The position numbers and the translations under genes are program-made. A stretch of DNA of 5,869 nt from Anaerolineales bacterium (GTDB lineage Bacteria; Chloroflexota; Anaerolineae; Anaerolineales; UBA6663), in contig JAEURM010000138.1 in the NCBI GenBank assembly GCA_016789245.1, positions 1 through 5,869 on the forward strand, given 5' to 3'. The notes under the pieces were generated by a model that made no database searches, was not told the origin of the DNA, and saw nothing but the letters and a program-made list of their open reading frames with translations. Position 1 is the stretch's first letter. Every line of letters begins with the position of its first letter. This document shows, in pieces, positions 1 through 5,069 of the stretch.

Positions 1-37
1 GGAGGCATAACGTTCCAAAATTATAAACCCAATAGCT

Positions 38-46
38 TGCTATAAT
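38..46 (+). promoter_or_regulatory. Extended -10 promoter of the protease operon
   Basis: TG at 38-39, one base, then a perfect TATAAT at 41-46 form an extended -10 element. No good TTGACA-like -35 is seen at the usual distance, which is tolerable with an extended -10. The expected start near 52-54 leaves a leader of about 14 nt before the ATG at 67, just enough for the AAAGGTG ribosome site. Inferred from sequence only. Confidence 0.5.
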
Positions 47-55
47 TTTTCCACT

Positions 56-62
56 AAAGGTG
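56..62 (+). promoter_or_regulatory. Ribosome binding site of the M50 protease
   Basis: AAAGGTG lies 4 nt before the ATG at 67 and resembles the AGGTG part of a Shine-Dalgarno sequence. It supports 67 as the start. Confidence 0.55.
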
Positions 63-66
63 CTCC

Positions 67-717
67 ATGTTTTCTGGTATAGATTCTCCAACGATTGTCG
101 CCCGCTTTCTCTCGCTCATTTTGTCACTCACCATTCACGAATTGGCTCATGCCATTTCAGCCGATCAGCTCGGTGACCCTACCCCTCGCAATATGGGTCG
201 GCTTACGCTTAACCCACTCGCACATCTGGATCCCATTGGGTCATTGATGTTTTTGCTAGTCGGTTTTGGTTGGGCAAAACCTGTAGCAGTTAACCCTTAC
301 AATTTACGTAATGGCCCTCGTCTAGGCATGGCCGTTGTGGCTTTAGCTGGCCCATTATCGAATTTGGTTTTGGCCGCCTTCGCCGCCGCCTTTGTGCGTG
401 CCGGTTTAGTTTCCGTGGGATTTGATGAACGTTTCAACTCCATCGGCGGTATCTTACCTTCAGTGGGCTACCTCACGGAAACGTTTATTGTGACGAATGT
501 TTTCTTGATGCTTTTCAATCTCTTACCCATTGGCCCGTTGGATGGGTTGAAAGTTCTACGTGGCATTGCGCCCCGCGAATGGGAAAGCATCTTAGAGCCT
601 TTAGAGCGCTGGGGGACGTTTATTCTTATGGCTTTAGTCTTCTTAGGCCAAGGCATTTTGTCTATCATCCTTGTTGGCCCTGCCAGCCTTATCATCAGAT
701 TACTCATCGGCTCATGA
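67..717 (+). CDS. Site-2 protease family (M50) membrane metalloprotease
   Basis: Predicted intramembrane zinc protease of the short M50 / SpoIVFB-like group (COG1994 type), 216 aa, a usual length for these domain-only members. The zinc motif HELAH is at residues 24-28 in the first membrane segment, followed by the family block around 45-75 (NPLAHLDPIGS, then FGWAKPV). AGPLSN is at 94-99. The second active-site motif is NLLPIGPLDG at 151-160, with Asp159 as the expected third zinc ligand; the family more often has PIPPLDG. Further hydrophobic segments are near 86-112, 140-155 and 185-214, and there is no PDZ domain. It probably cleaves membrane-anchored substrates, but the substrate is unknown and the neighbours do not reveal it. 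It is first in a three-gene operon, and its TGA overlaps the next ATG. Its DNA is clearly more AT-rich than the next gene. Family call is strong; specific role is unknown. Confidence 0.9.
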   Translation: MFSGIDSPTIVARFLSLILSLTIHELAHAISADQLGDPTPRNMGRLTLNPLAHLDPIGSLMFLLVGFGWAKPVAVNPYNLRNGPRLGMAVVALAGPLSNLVLAAFAAAFVRAGLVSVGFDERFNSIGGILPSVGYLTETFIVTNVFLMLFNLLPIGPLDGLKVLRGIAPREWESILEPLERWGTFILMALVFLGQGILSIILVGPASLIIRLLIGS

Positions 718-1700
718 GCAACTCCATCAAACTCGCCCTCCTCGGCCTAGACCGAATTACCGCCTCCATTGGCCTCGCGCTGAAAGAGCGGAAAGATATT
801 CTCACCATTGGGTTTGATAAAAACCCTGAGCAAGCACGGCTGGTGCAAGCGCGCGGCTTCGTTCAGCAAGCTAAGTGGAATTTATTAGAAGCGGTGGAAG
901 GCGCGGATTTGGTGCTGATGGGCGGCTTGCTGGCCGAGCAACCAGATTGGTTAGAAGCACTTGGCGGGAGTTTGCGCGAAGATGCCGTAGTAGCCACGCT
1001 TGGCCCACTGTTAGCGCCGCCGCTCACATGGGCGGCCAAAACCCTGCCAGCCGGACGGCACTTTGTGGCCGCGCATCCCATTCTCAATCCGGCGCAATTG
1101 TTTGATGGCACCACCGGCTTAGAATCCGCGAGCAAAGATTTGTTTGCGCGGGGCCTGTGGGCGTTGGCCGCGCCGCACGCCAGCGCCCCAGAAGCCGTGA
1201 AGCTTTTAGGCGATGTAGCGCACTTGCTGGGCGCGCAAGCGTTTTACATGGATGCGGCTGAGCATGATGGGCTGATGGCGGCTGTGAACGGCGTACCCGT
1301 TCTGCTAGCCACTAGTTTGCTGAGGGCGGCTAATCACTCAGCTGGGTGGCATGAAGCGCGCAAAGTGGCAGACCGCAGTTTTGCCACTGCTACTTTTGCC
1401 GTGGAACATGCTGAGGCGGCCACCCTCATCCTTAATCGCGAAAATGTTGTGCGCTACTTAGATGCCGCGTTGGCGGAGCTGAACACTCTGCGCGAGGCGG
1501 TGAGCAAGGGCGATAGGCTGACATTGGGGCAATTGCTGGTGGAGGCGGAAACGCAACGCGCACAATGGCTGGCCGCACGGCAAAAAGGTGAATGGGAAAA
1601 AGAAGGCCAAAATCCATTGGAAGTGCCCACCTTTGGTGAGGCGTTGGGCCGCATGCTCACAGGTGGCTTATTCCAACGCAAACGTGAGGGTGGCAAATAA
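714..1700 (+). CDS. Divergent TyrA-like (prephenate/arogenate dehydrogenase family) protein
   Basis: A 328-aa protein with an N-terminal Rossmann domain and an all-helical C-terminal half, as in the TyrA/6-phosphogluconate-dehydrogenase-like superfamily. The nucleotide loop is GLDRITASIG at 11-20, where Asp13 replaces the second Gly of the usual GLGLIGGS pattern. Asp35 after the second strand suggests NAD over NADP. HP at 121-122 sits where TyrA has its GxHPxxG motif, and HD at 184-185 matches the conserved helix motif (EHDGLMAAVNGVP), although the usual SHLPH after it is absent. Prephenate-to-hydroxyphenylpyruvate activity is therefore possible but not assured. A charged tail follows from about 285. 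The start is the ATG at 714, overlapping the protease stop as ATGA, so translation is probably coupled; an in-frame ATG at 579 lies deep inside the protease and is unlikely. No other aromatic amino acid genes are visible. Superfamily call is good; reaction uncertain. Confidence 0.75.
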   Translation: MSNSIKLALLGLDRITASIGLALKERKDILTIGFDKNPEQARLVQARGFVQQAKWNLLEAVEGADLVLMGGLLAEQPDWLEALGGSLREDAVVATLGPLLAPPLTWAAKTLPAGRHFVAAHPILNPAQLFDGTTGLESASKDLFARGLWALAAPHASAPEAVKLLGDVAHLLGAQAFYMDAAEHDGLMAAVNGVPVLLATSLLRAANHSAGWHEARKVADRSFATATFAVEHAEAATLILNRENVVRYLDAALAELNTLREAVSKGDRLTLGQLLVEAETQRAQWLAARQKGEWEKEGQNPLEVPTFGEALGRMLTGGLFQRKREGGK

Positions 1701-1713
1701 CGCCAGCCCAGCT

Positions 1714-2010
1714 ATGCCATTTGTTTACATTGTGCGTTGCAAAGATGGCACGTTGTACACCGGCTGGTCGGTGGATGTGGAGGCGCGGGTGCGGGCGCAC
1801 AACGCTGGGCGCGGCGCACGTTACACCAAAACTCGCCGCCCGGTAAAACTCATTTACTCAGAAACCGTAGCCTCGCGCGGAGATGCTCTGCGCCGTGAGC
1901 GTGCCATTAAACGCCTCAGCCGTGCGCAAAAGTTAGCGTTGGCGCAACAAGGTGCGCCGCGCAAAACCAATAAGCCCTCAGCCAAAGCTAGCCAGAAAAA
2001 ATCGCTGTAA
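1714..2010 (+). CDS. GIY-YIG nuclease superfamily protein (YhbQ/UPF0213-like)
   Basis: A 98-aa single-domain GIY-YIG protein. The VYIV at 4-7 and LYTG at 14-17 form the two strands of the GIY-YIG signature. The GARYTKTRRPVKLIYSE block (34-50) and the RRERAIKRLSR block (60-70, with the putative metal-binding Glu62) are typical of the small stand-alone UPF0213 family. Candidate catalytic residues are Tyr5, Tyr15, Arg25, His29 and Glu62, all present. The Lys/Ser-rich tail from about 83 is probably disordered and may touch nucleic acid. Family members are linked to DNA repair or nucleic-acid processing, but cellular roles are poorly defined. The ATG at 1714 was chosen because the domain begins right there; an in-frame upstream ATG at 1588 would overlap the previous gene with non-homologous sequence. 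No clear ribosome site is seen, and the gene follows the TyrA-like gene by 13 nt, so it probably depends on the upstream operon. Confidence 0.87.
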   Translation: MPFVYIVRCKDGTLYTGWSVDVEARVRAHNAGRGARYTKTRRPVKLIYSETVASRGDALRRERAIKRLSRAQKLALAQQGAPRKTNKPSAKASQKKSL

Positions 2011-2011
2011 A

Positions 2012-2036
2012 TAAAAAGCCGCGCTCATCGCACGGC
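2012..2036 (-). terminator. Rho-independent terminator of moaA
   Basis: Read on the - strand, the arms at 2030-2036 and 2018-2024 pair over 7 bp (one G-U) around a 5-nt loop, followed by TTTTTAT at 2017-2011. It lies about 40 nt after the moaA stop. On the + strand the stem has one mismatch and only a pyrimidine-rich CTTCCTCTT tail, so it would serve the convergent operon poorly, if at all. Confidence 0.62.
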
Positions 2037-2074
2037 CTTCCTCTTACCATCTGCCATTCGCCATCAACTATCTG

Positions 2075-3055
2075 CTAGCCGCCAATCTCACTCATCACAC
2101 GGTTCATGGGCACCAAGTTCTGCGCTAACCCGTGGCCCCACGGCTTGTTGTAAACGGCTTTCTTAATCAGTGCTTGCAGTTCATCCAGCGAAGCGCCCGC
2201 GCGTAGGGGCGTGAGCAAATCCACTTCATAATCACGCAGGAGGCACATCCGCAATTTGCCATCCGCCGTGAGCCGCGCCCGCGTGCAGGAGGCACAAAAC
2301 GGAACCGTGACGGAGGAGATAAAGCCCACATCACCCAAGCCGCCCGGCAAACGGTACAGCCGCGCTTCACCATCTAACTTGCCATCGTTCACGGGCGCCA
2401 GCGGGCCGTGCTGAGCTTCAATCAAATTCTTCATCTCAGCTTCCGTTACCACTTGCGCCTGCTGAAAGCCCGAAACTTCGCCAAACGGCATCATCTCAAT
2501 AAAGCGCATTTGCCACGGGTGCTTCACCGTTAACCCGGCCAGTTCAGCCACATCTTGCTCGTTGTAGCCGCGCACCACTACCGCATTCAGCTTCATCGGC
2601 GTCATGCCCGCGCGCTCGGCCTCCAGCAAGCCATCCCACACGTCTTCTAAAGTCCCCCAGCGGGTGATGCGCTTAAACCGGTCAGCGTCCAGCGTATCAA
2701 TGGAAACGTTAACGCGTTGTAGCCCAGCGGCCTTCAGCGGGGCGGCCAACTGCTTAAGCAAAATGCCGTTGGTCGTCATCGTCACGGTGCGCACGCCGGG
2801 CGTGTTGGCAATGCCGCGCACAATTTCCACAATGTTGGCCCGCACCGTTGGCTCGCCGCCCGTCAGCCGGAACTTGTGAAAGCCCATAGCCGTAAACAGG
2901 CGCATCAACTTCATCAGCTCTTCGTCCTGCATGAGTTCCACGCGCGGGCGGAAGGTCATATCCTCCGGCATGCAGTACACGCACCGCAAATTACAGCGGT
3001 CTGTCAGGCTGATGCGCAGGTAGTGGATGTCTCGTCCAAATCGGTCTTGGGCCAT
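2075..3055 (-). CDS. moaA: GTP 3',8-cyclase MoaA (molybdenum cofactor synthesis)
   Basis: Radical-SAM enzyme that converts GTP to 3',8-cyclo-7,8-dihydroGTP, the first step of molybdopterin synthesis, together with MoaC. At 326 aa it is full length. The N-terminal FGRDIHYLRIS leads into the radical-SAM cluster CNLRCVYC with Cys21, Cys25 and Cys28. GGEP at 66-69 is the SAM-binding motif. The C-terminal second [4Fe-4S] cluster uses Cys254, Cys257 and Cys271 (CASC, then the Cys of LRMCLLRDYE). The protein ends in Gly-Gly (325-326), the conserved MoaA tail that reaches into the active site. All key residues are present, so it should be active. No other moa, moe or molybdoenzyme gene is visible here. 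The ATG at 3055 matches the family N-terminus. No Shine-Dalgarno is seen, and the predicted transcript start is only a few nt upstream. It is convergent with the + strand operon and flanked by terminators. Confidence 0.97.
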   Translation of the reverse strand: MAQDRFGRDIHYLRISLTDRCNLRCVYCMPEDMTFRPRVELMQDEELMKLMRLFTAMGFHKFRLTGGEPTVRANIVEIVRGIANTPGVRTVTMTTNGILLKQLAAPLKAAGLQRVNVSIDTLDADRFKRITRWGTLEDVWDGLLEAERAGMTPMKLNAVVVRGYNEQDVAELAGLTVKHPWQMRFIEMMPFGEVSGFQQAQVVTEAEMKNLIEAQHGPLAPVNDGKLDGEARLYRLPGGLGDVGFISSVTVPFCASCTRARLTADGKLRMCLLRDYEVDLLTPLRAGASLDELQALIKKAVYNKPWGHGLAQNLVPMNRVMSEIGG

Positions 3056-3066
3056 AGCGTAATGTT

Positions 3067-3096
3067 ATTGTATCAATACGGCTTGCTTCTTTTCAA
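3067..3096 (-). promoter_or_regulatory. Sigma-70-type promoter of moaA
   Basis: On the - strand, TTGAAA (3096-3091) and TACAAT (3072-3067) are separated by 18 bp, each one base off consensus. The expected start at about 3059-3061 is only 4-6 nt before the moaA ATG, which implies a nearly leaderless mRNA. This agrees with the lack of a ribosome site. No Moco riboswitch-like leader can fit between this promoter and the gene. Confidence 0.6.
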
Positions 3097-3120
3097 GACC
3101 CAATAAATGAGAATTTGTTA

Positions 3121-3162
3121 CAAACAAAAAGACCCCAAAGGTCTTGAAGACCTTTAGGGTCT
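3121..3162 (-). terminator. Strong hairpin terminator of the lipoprotein/linker-protein operon
   Basis: Arms at 3148-3162 and 3130-3144 form a 15-bp stem around a 3-nt loop. On the - strand the one imperfect pair is a G-U wobble, whereas on the + strand it is an A-C mismatch. A T-rich tail (TTTTTGTTTG) follows at 3130-3121 on the - strand. This fits termination of leftward transcripts from the gene ending at 3258 and isolates moaA. The core GGTCTTGAAGACC is itself palindromic, and the element may also be one copy of a dispersed genomic repeat. Confidence 0.7.
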
Positions 3163-3190
3163 ATGGGGGGCTTAAGCTGATTAATGACTT

Positions 3191-3254
3191 GCCTTACGCG
3201 GCTCCCGCTTTCGCGGGTATGACGCCCTCAAAACTACGTTTGGACGTGTAAGGC
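3191..3254. repeat. Extragenic palindromic element, REP-like
   Basis: The outer arms GCCTTACGCG (3191-3200) and CGTGTAAGGC (3245-3254) are inverted copies with one mismatch. Inside lies a tight hairpin CCCGC-TTTC-GCGGG at 3204-3217, followed by TATGAC, which resembles the widespread bacterial CCCGC-GAAA-GCGGG extragenic repeats (written in the opposite direction). The inner hairpin is off-centre with respect to the outer arms. The right arm ends 3 bp before the stop codon of the linker protein. Whether it is repeated in the genome cannot be seen here. Confidence 0.5.
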
Positions 3255-3257
3255 GAG

Positions 3258-4049
3258 CTAATGATTCTGCACAAACGTAATCAAGATGTGATTGCGCGTG
3301 CAATCATTGAACGTTTGAATGTTGATGGTATCTGATTGCGGCTGGCCGGCGCCATTGCGCAATTGCACTTTATACGTGGTGGTGGAATCTACGGGCGCAC
3401 TGCCCAGCGTCACTTCCCAACCACTGGAGCCGTATTTGGGCACACTGCCGGTGGGCGCATCCACGTTCACGCCGCCACCTTCCACATGCACAAAGAAGCC
3501 TACAATCCCTTGTTGTTGCAGATTCTTCACCTGCCCAGACAAGCCAAACCACGCACACCCGTTAGAGTTGGCGATGTTAGATACGTAAGCGGGTGAGCCA
3601 CGGTCTAGTGTGAAGTTGAAGGCTGATCTGGTATTGCTCGGCGTGGGCGTGGGGCCGGTGGGCGTGAAAGTGGGGGTGCGCGAAGCCGTGGCCGTGAATG
3701 TGGCCGAGGGCGTAGGTGAGAGCGTGGGCGGAAGCGGCGTGCGGGTGGGCGTAATGCTGGGCGTGCCGCGCGGCGTGCGCGTAAACGTGGCCGAGGGCAC
3801 AACGGTGGGCGTGTTAGTGGCCGGTGGCGGCGTATTAGAAGGCGTTTCCGTTGGAATAACTACCAGCGTGGGAATAGGCACAAAAGCTTCTTCGGTGGCC
3901 GGGCGCAATGCTTCAACCGGGTTGAGTTGCGGATTGAAGAACAAGGCGACTACGGCCAGTAAGACACACAGTGAGAGCAGGCCAAACACCGCCGCCATAA
4001 CAGTAAAGATGGTGGCACAACCTGAACCGGGTGATGAACGTTGCCGCAT
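3258..4049 (-). CDS. Membrane-anchored protein with Thr/Pro linker and unknown C-terminal domain
   Basis: I do not recognise a named family. The 263-aa protein has a short basic N-terminus (MRQR), one hydrophobic segment at about 12-38 that should act as a signal anchor, and a 61-140 linker made of imperfect TPT/TPS/TPR repeats. A predicted extracellular globular domain of about 120 aa (143-263) follows, rich in beta-strand pattern (GFFVHVEGG, GWEVTLG, TYKVQLR). Cys165 and Cys250 near its two ends could form a disulfide. The linker would hold the domain away from the membrane, as in many exported Chloroflexota proteins. The start at 4049 is supported by TAAGGA 7 nt upstream. The gene follows the PpiC-like lipoprotein by 10 nt and is probably made from the same mRNA, so that lipoprotein may help it fold. 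A ligand-binding or cell-wall role is possible but not shown by the sequence. Confidence 0.85.
   Translation of the reverse strand: MRQRSSPGSGCATIFTVMAAVFGLLSLCVLLAVVALFFNPQLNPVEALRPATEEAFVPIPTLVVIPTETPSNTPPPATNTPTVVPSATFTRTPRGTPSITPTRTPLPPTLSPTPSATFTATASRTPTFTPTGPTPTPSNTRSAFNFTLDRGSPAYVSNIANSNGCAWFGLSGQVKNLQQQGIVGFFVHVEGGGVNVDAPTGSVPKYGSSGWEVTLGSAPVDSTTTYKVQLRNGAGQPQSDTINIQTFNDCTRNHILITFVQNH
3630..3869 (-). repeat. Thr/Pro-rich coding repeat (linker region)
   Basis: This stretch encodes residues 61-140 of the linker protein. On the + strand it reads as irregular GTGGGCGT/GTGGCCGT units. The units are too variable for an exact tandem repeat. Segments of it recur in the linker of the neighbouring lipoprotein gene. 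Confidence 0.7.
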
Positions 4050-4056
4050 AAATATA

Positions 4057-4062
4057 TCCTTA
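4057..4062 (-). promoter_or_regulatory. Ribosome binding site overlapping the upstream stop codon
   Basis: TAAGGA on the - strand combines the TAA stop of the lipoprotein gene (4062-4060) with an AAGGA Shine-Dalgarno for the linker protein, 7 nt before its ATG. This arrangement favours coupled translation and fixes the start at 4049. Confidence 0.65.
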
Positions 4063-4962
4063 CGGACTCACAAAAGTTTCGATTGTGGCCTTGGCCAACT
4101 CAGCCTGCAACCAAGCGGTGTACGCGTTTTGGCGCAAAGCCTCGGCCGCTTCTGGGCTGAGCGGGTGCGCGGCCTCCCGCTCTTCTGCGCGTACAATGGC
4201 AAAGCCCAACTCCGTGGCCAGCACTTCACTGGTTTGGCCGGTTTCCAGCGTAAAGGCGGCCTGCTCTACTTCGGGCAGAGTGAGCCAACCACGCGGGAAC
4301 CAACCTAAATCACCGCCAGCCACGCGGGAACTCAAATCCACTGAATTTTGCGCGGCCAACGTGGCAAAATCCGCGCCGGCTTGCAACTGCGCCATCAACT
4401 CACGCGCTGTAGTTTCTTCGGCCACCAAAATCAGGCGGGCACGTGCTTGTTCGGCATTATCACCCACTGTAGCCCGCACCGTAGCGCCCATTTGCGCGCG
4501 GAGCAAATCCCGCCGCACCGCTTCGCGGAAGCTGGCTTCGGTGTAAAAGTTCGCCGCCAGCCACGCCGCATAACCTTCCGCGCCTAGCGCCTCACGCACG
4601 CGGTTAATTTCTAACTCTATCGCGGCCTCCGTCACACTCAAACCAGCACTCACTGCGGCCTGCTCCACCACAGCTTGCTCTGTTAAACTTTGCAAGACGC
4701 GTGCCGCACAATCTGAGAAGGCCTGCGCGGCTTGGCACCGTTGCAGTTCCGCTTCGTAATCCGCCAGCAAGATGGGCTGGCCGTTCACGCGGGCCGCTAA
4801 CGGCTCAGGGGTGGCCGTGGGTGGAAGCGGCGTGGTGGTGGCCGTAGGCACAAAAGTAGCCGTGGCCGTGCTCACTGCCGTTGGCTCGGGCGTGGGCGTA
4901 CAACCAACCAACACCACCAAGCCCAGAGCCAAAATTGTTAAAGATGACGAACGATTATACAC
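4060..4962 (-). CDS. Lipoprotein with SurA-like N-terminal and PpiC (parvulin) domains
   Basis: A 300-aa exported foldase-like protein of the PrsA/SurA kind. The signal peptide ends in the lipobox LVGC with Cys21 as the lipidated residue. A Thr/Pro linker runs over 22-54. A SurA/trigger-factor-like helical chaperone region spans about 57-165 (VNGQPILLADYE at its start). A PpiC parvulin domain spans about 172-262, with ADFATLAAQNSVD (197-209), GGDLGWF (216-222) and AAFTLETGQTSEV (235-247). The usual active-site histidines are replaced by Leu177 (in the ARHIL position) and Ala255 (in the GxHI position), so prolyl isomerase activity is doubtful and it may be a chaperone. Cys76 and Cys85 could pair. 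The start is a GTG at 4962: no in-frame ATG lies nearby and upstream codons offer no other start before a stop. No clear ribosome site is seen. It lies upstream of, and is coupled to, the linker protein. Confidence 0.88.
   Translation of the reverse strand: MYNRSSSLTILALGLVVLVGCTPTPEPTAVSTATATFVPTATTTPLPPTATPEPLAARVNGQPILLADYEAELQRCQAAQAFSDCAARVLQSLTEQAVVEQAAVSAGLSVTEAAIELEINRVREALGAEGYAAWLAANFYTEASFREAVRRDLLRAQMGATVRATVGDNAEQARARLILVAEETTARELMAQLQAGADFATLAAQNSVDLSSRVAGGDLGWFPRGWLTLPEVEQAAFTLETGQTSEVLATELGFAIVRAEEREAAHPLSPEAAEALRQNAYTAWLQAELAKATIETFVSP
4801..4899 (-). repeat. Thr/Pro-rich coding repeat in the lipoprotein
   Basis: Encodes residues 22-54, between the lipidated Cys and the chaperone region. 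It shares near-identical DNA pieces with the linker of the next gene: 4817-4834 matches 3724-3741 in 17 of 18 bases, and TAGGCACAAAAG occurs at 4845-4856 and 3875-3886. Confidence 0.65.
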
Positions 4963-4980
4963 AGTGGGGTAGAGGGCGCA

Positions 4981-5008
4981 ACTATGCGGGAAGAGTATCG
5001 AGTGTCAA
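4981..5008 (-). promoter_or_regulatory. Possible promoter of the lipoprotein operon
   Basis: On the - strand a perfect TTGACA (5008-5003) is followed after 16 bp by CATAGT (4986-4981), a 4-of-6 match to TATAAT. The predicted start near 4974 would leave a leader of about 12 nt before the GTG at 4962. The -35 lies inside a TGACA-rich palindromic spacer, so the match may be incidental. Confidence 0.35.
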
Positions 5009-5069
5009 AGCGTCGGGTGTCAGTCTTGGCGAAGCGACACATTGACACCTGACACTCTCTTTGACACTC
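5000..5069. repeat. Intergenic palindromic hexamer cluster (GTGTCA/TGACAC)
   Basis: The outer arms 5000-5010 and 5059-5069 are perfect 11-bp inverted copies. Inner arms at 5016-5022 pair perfectly with 5043-5049, or at 5017-5023 with 5049-5055. In all there are two GTGTCA (5002, 5017) and three TGACAC (5043, 5050, 5062). It starts directly after the RNase J stop and could fold as a transcript-end hairpin, but no T-tract follows on the - strand, so a simple intrinsic terminator is not supported. A dispersed extragenic repeat or a protein-binding array are alternatives. Confidence 0.6.

Noticed and set aside
579..713. Upstream in-frame ATG that would lengthen the TyrA-like protein by 45 residues
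   Set aside because: The extra segment lies inside the protease gene and has no TyrA character, while the ATGA overlap at 714 is a typical operon start.
1588..1713. Upstream in-frame ATG for the GIY-YIG protein
   Set aside because: It would add 42 residues read from inside the TyrA-like gene. The GIY-YIG domain begins immediately after the ATG at 1714.
67..2010. The protease, dehydrogenase and GIY-YIG genes as a novel defence system
   Set aside because: All three belong to widespread chromosomal families, there is no toxin, sensor or mobile context, and operon proximity alone does not support it.
3630..3869. Possible CRISPR or tandem-repeat array
   Set aside because: The units are irregular, lack unique spacers of fixed length, and stay in frame as Thr/Pro codons.
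3610..4308. A 232-codon open frame on the + strand with a GVGV-type repeat
   Set aside because: It is antisense to the linker protein and the end of the lipoprotein gene. The Val/Gly repeats are simply the complement of Thr/Pro codons, and it has no family match.
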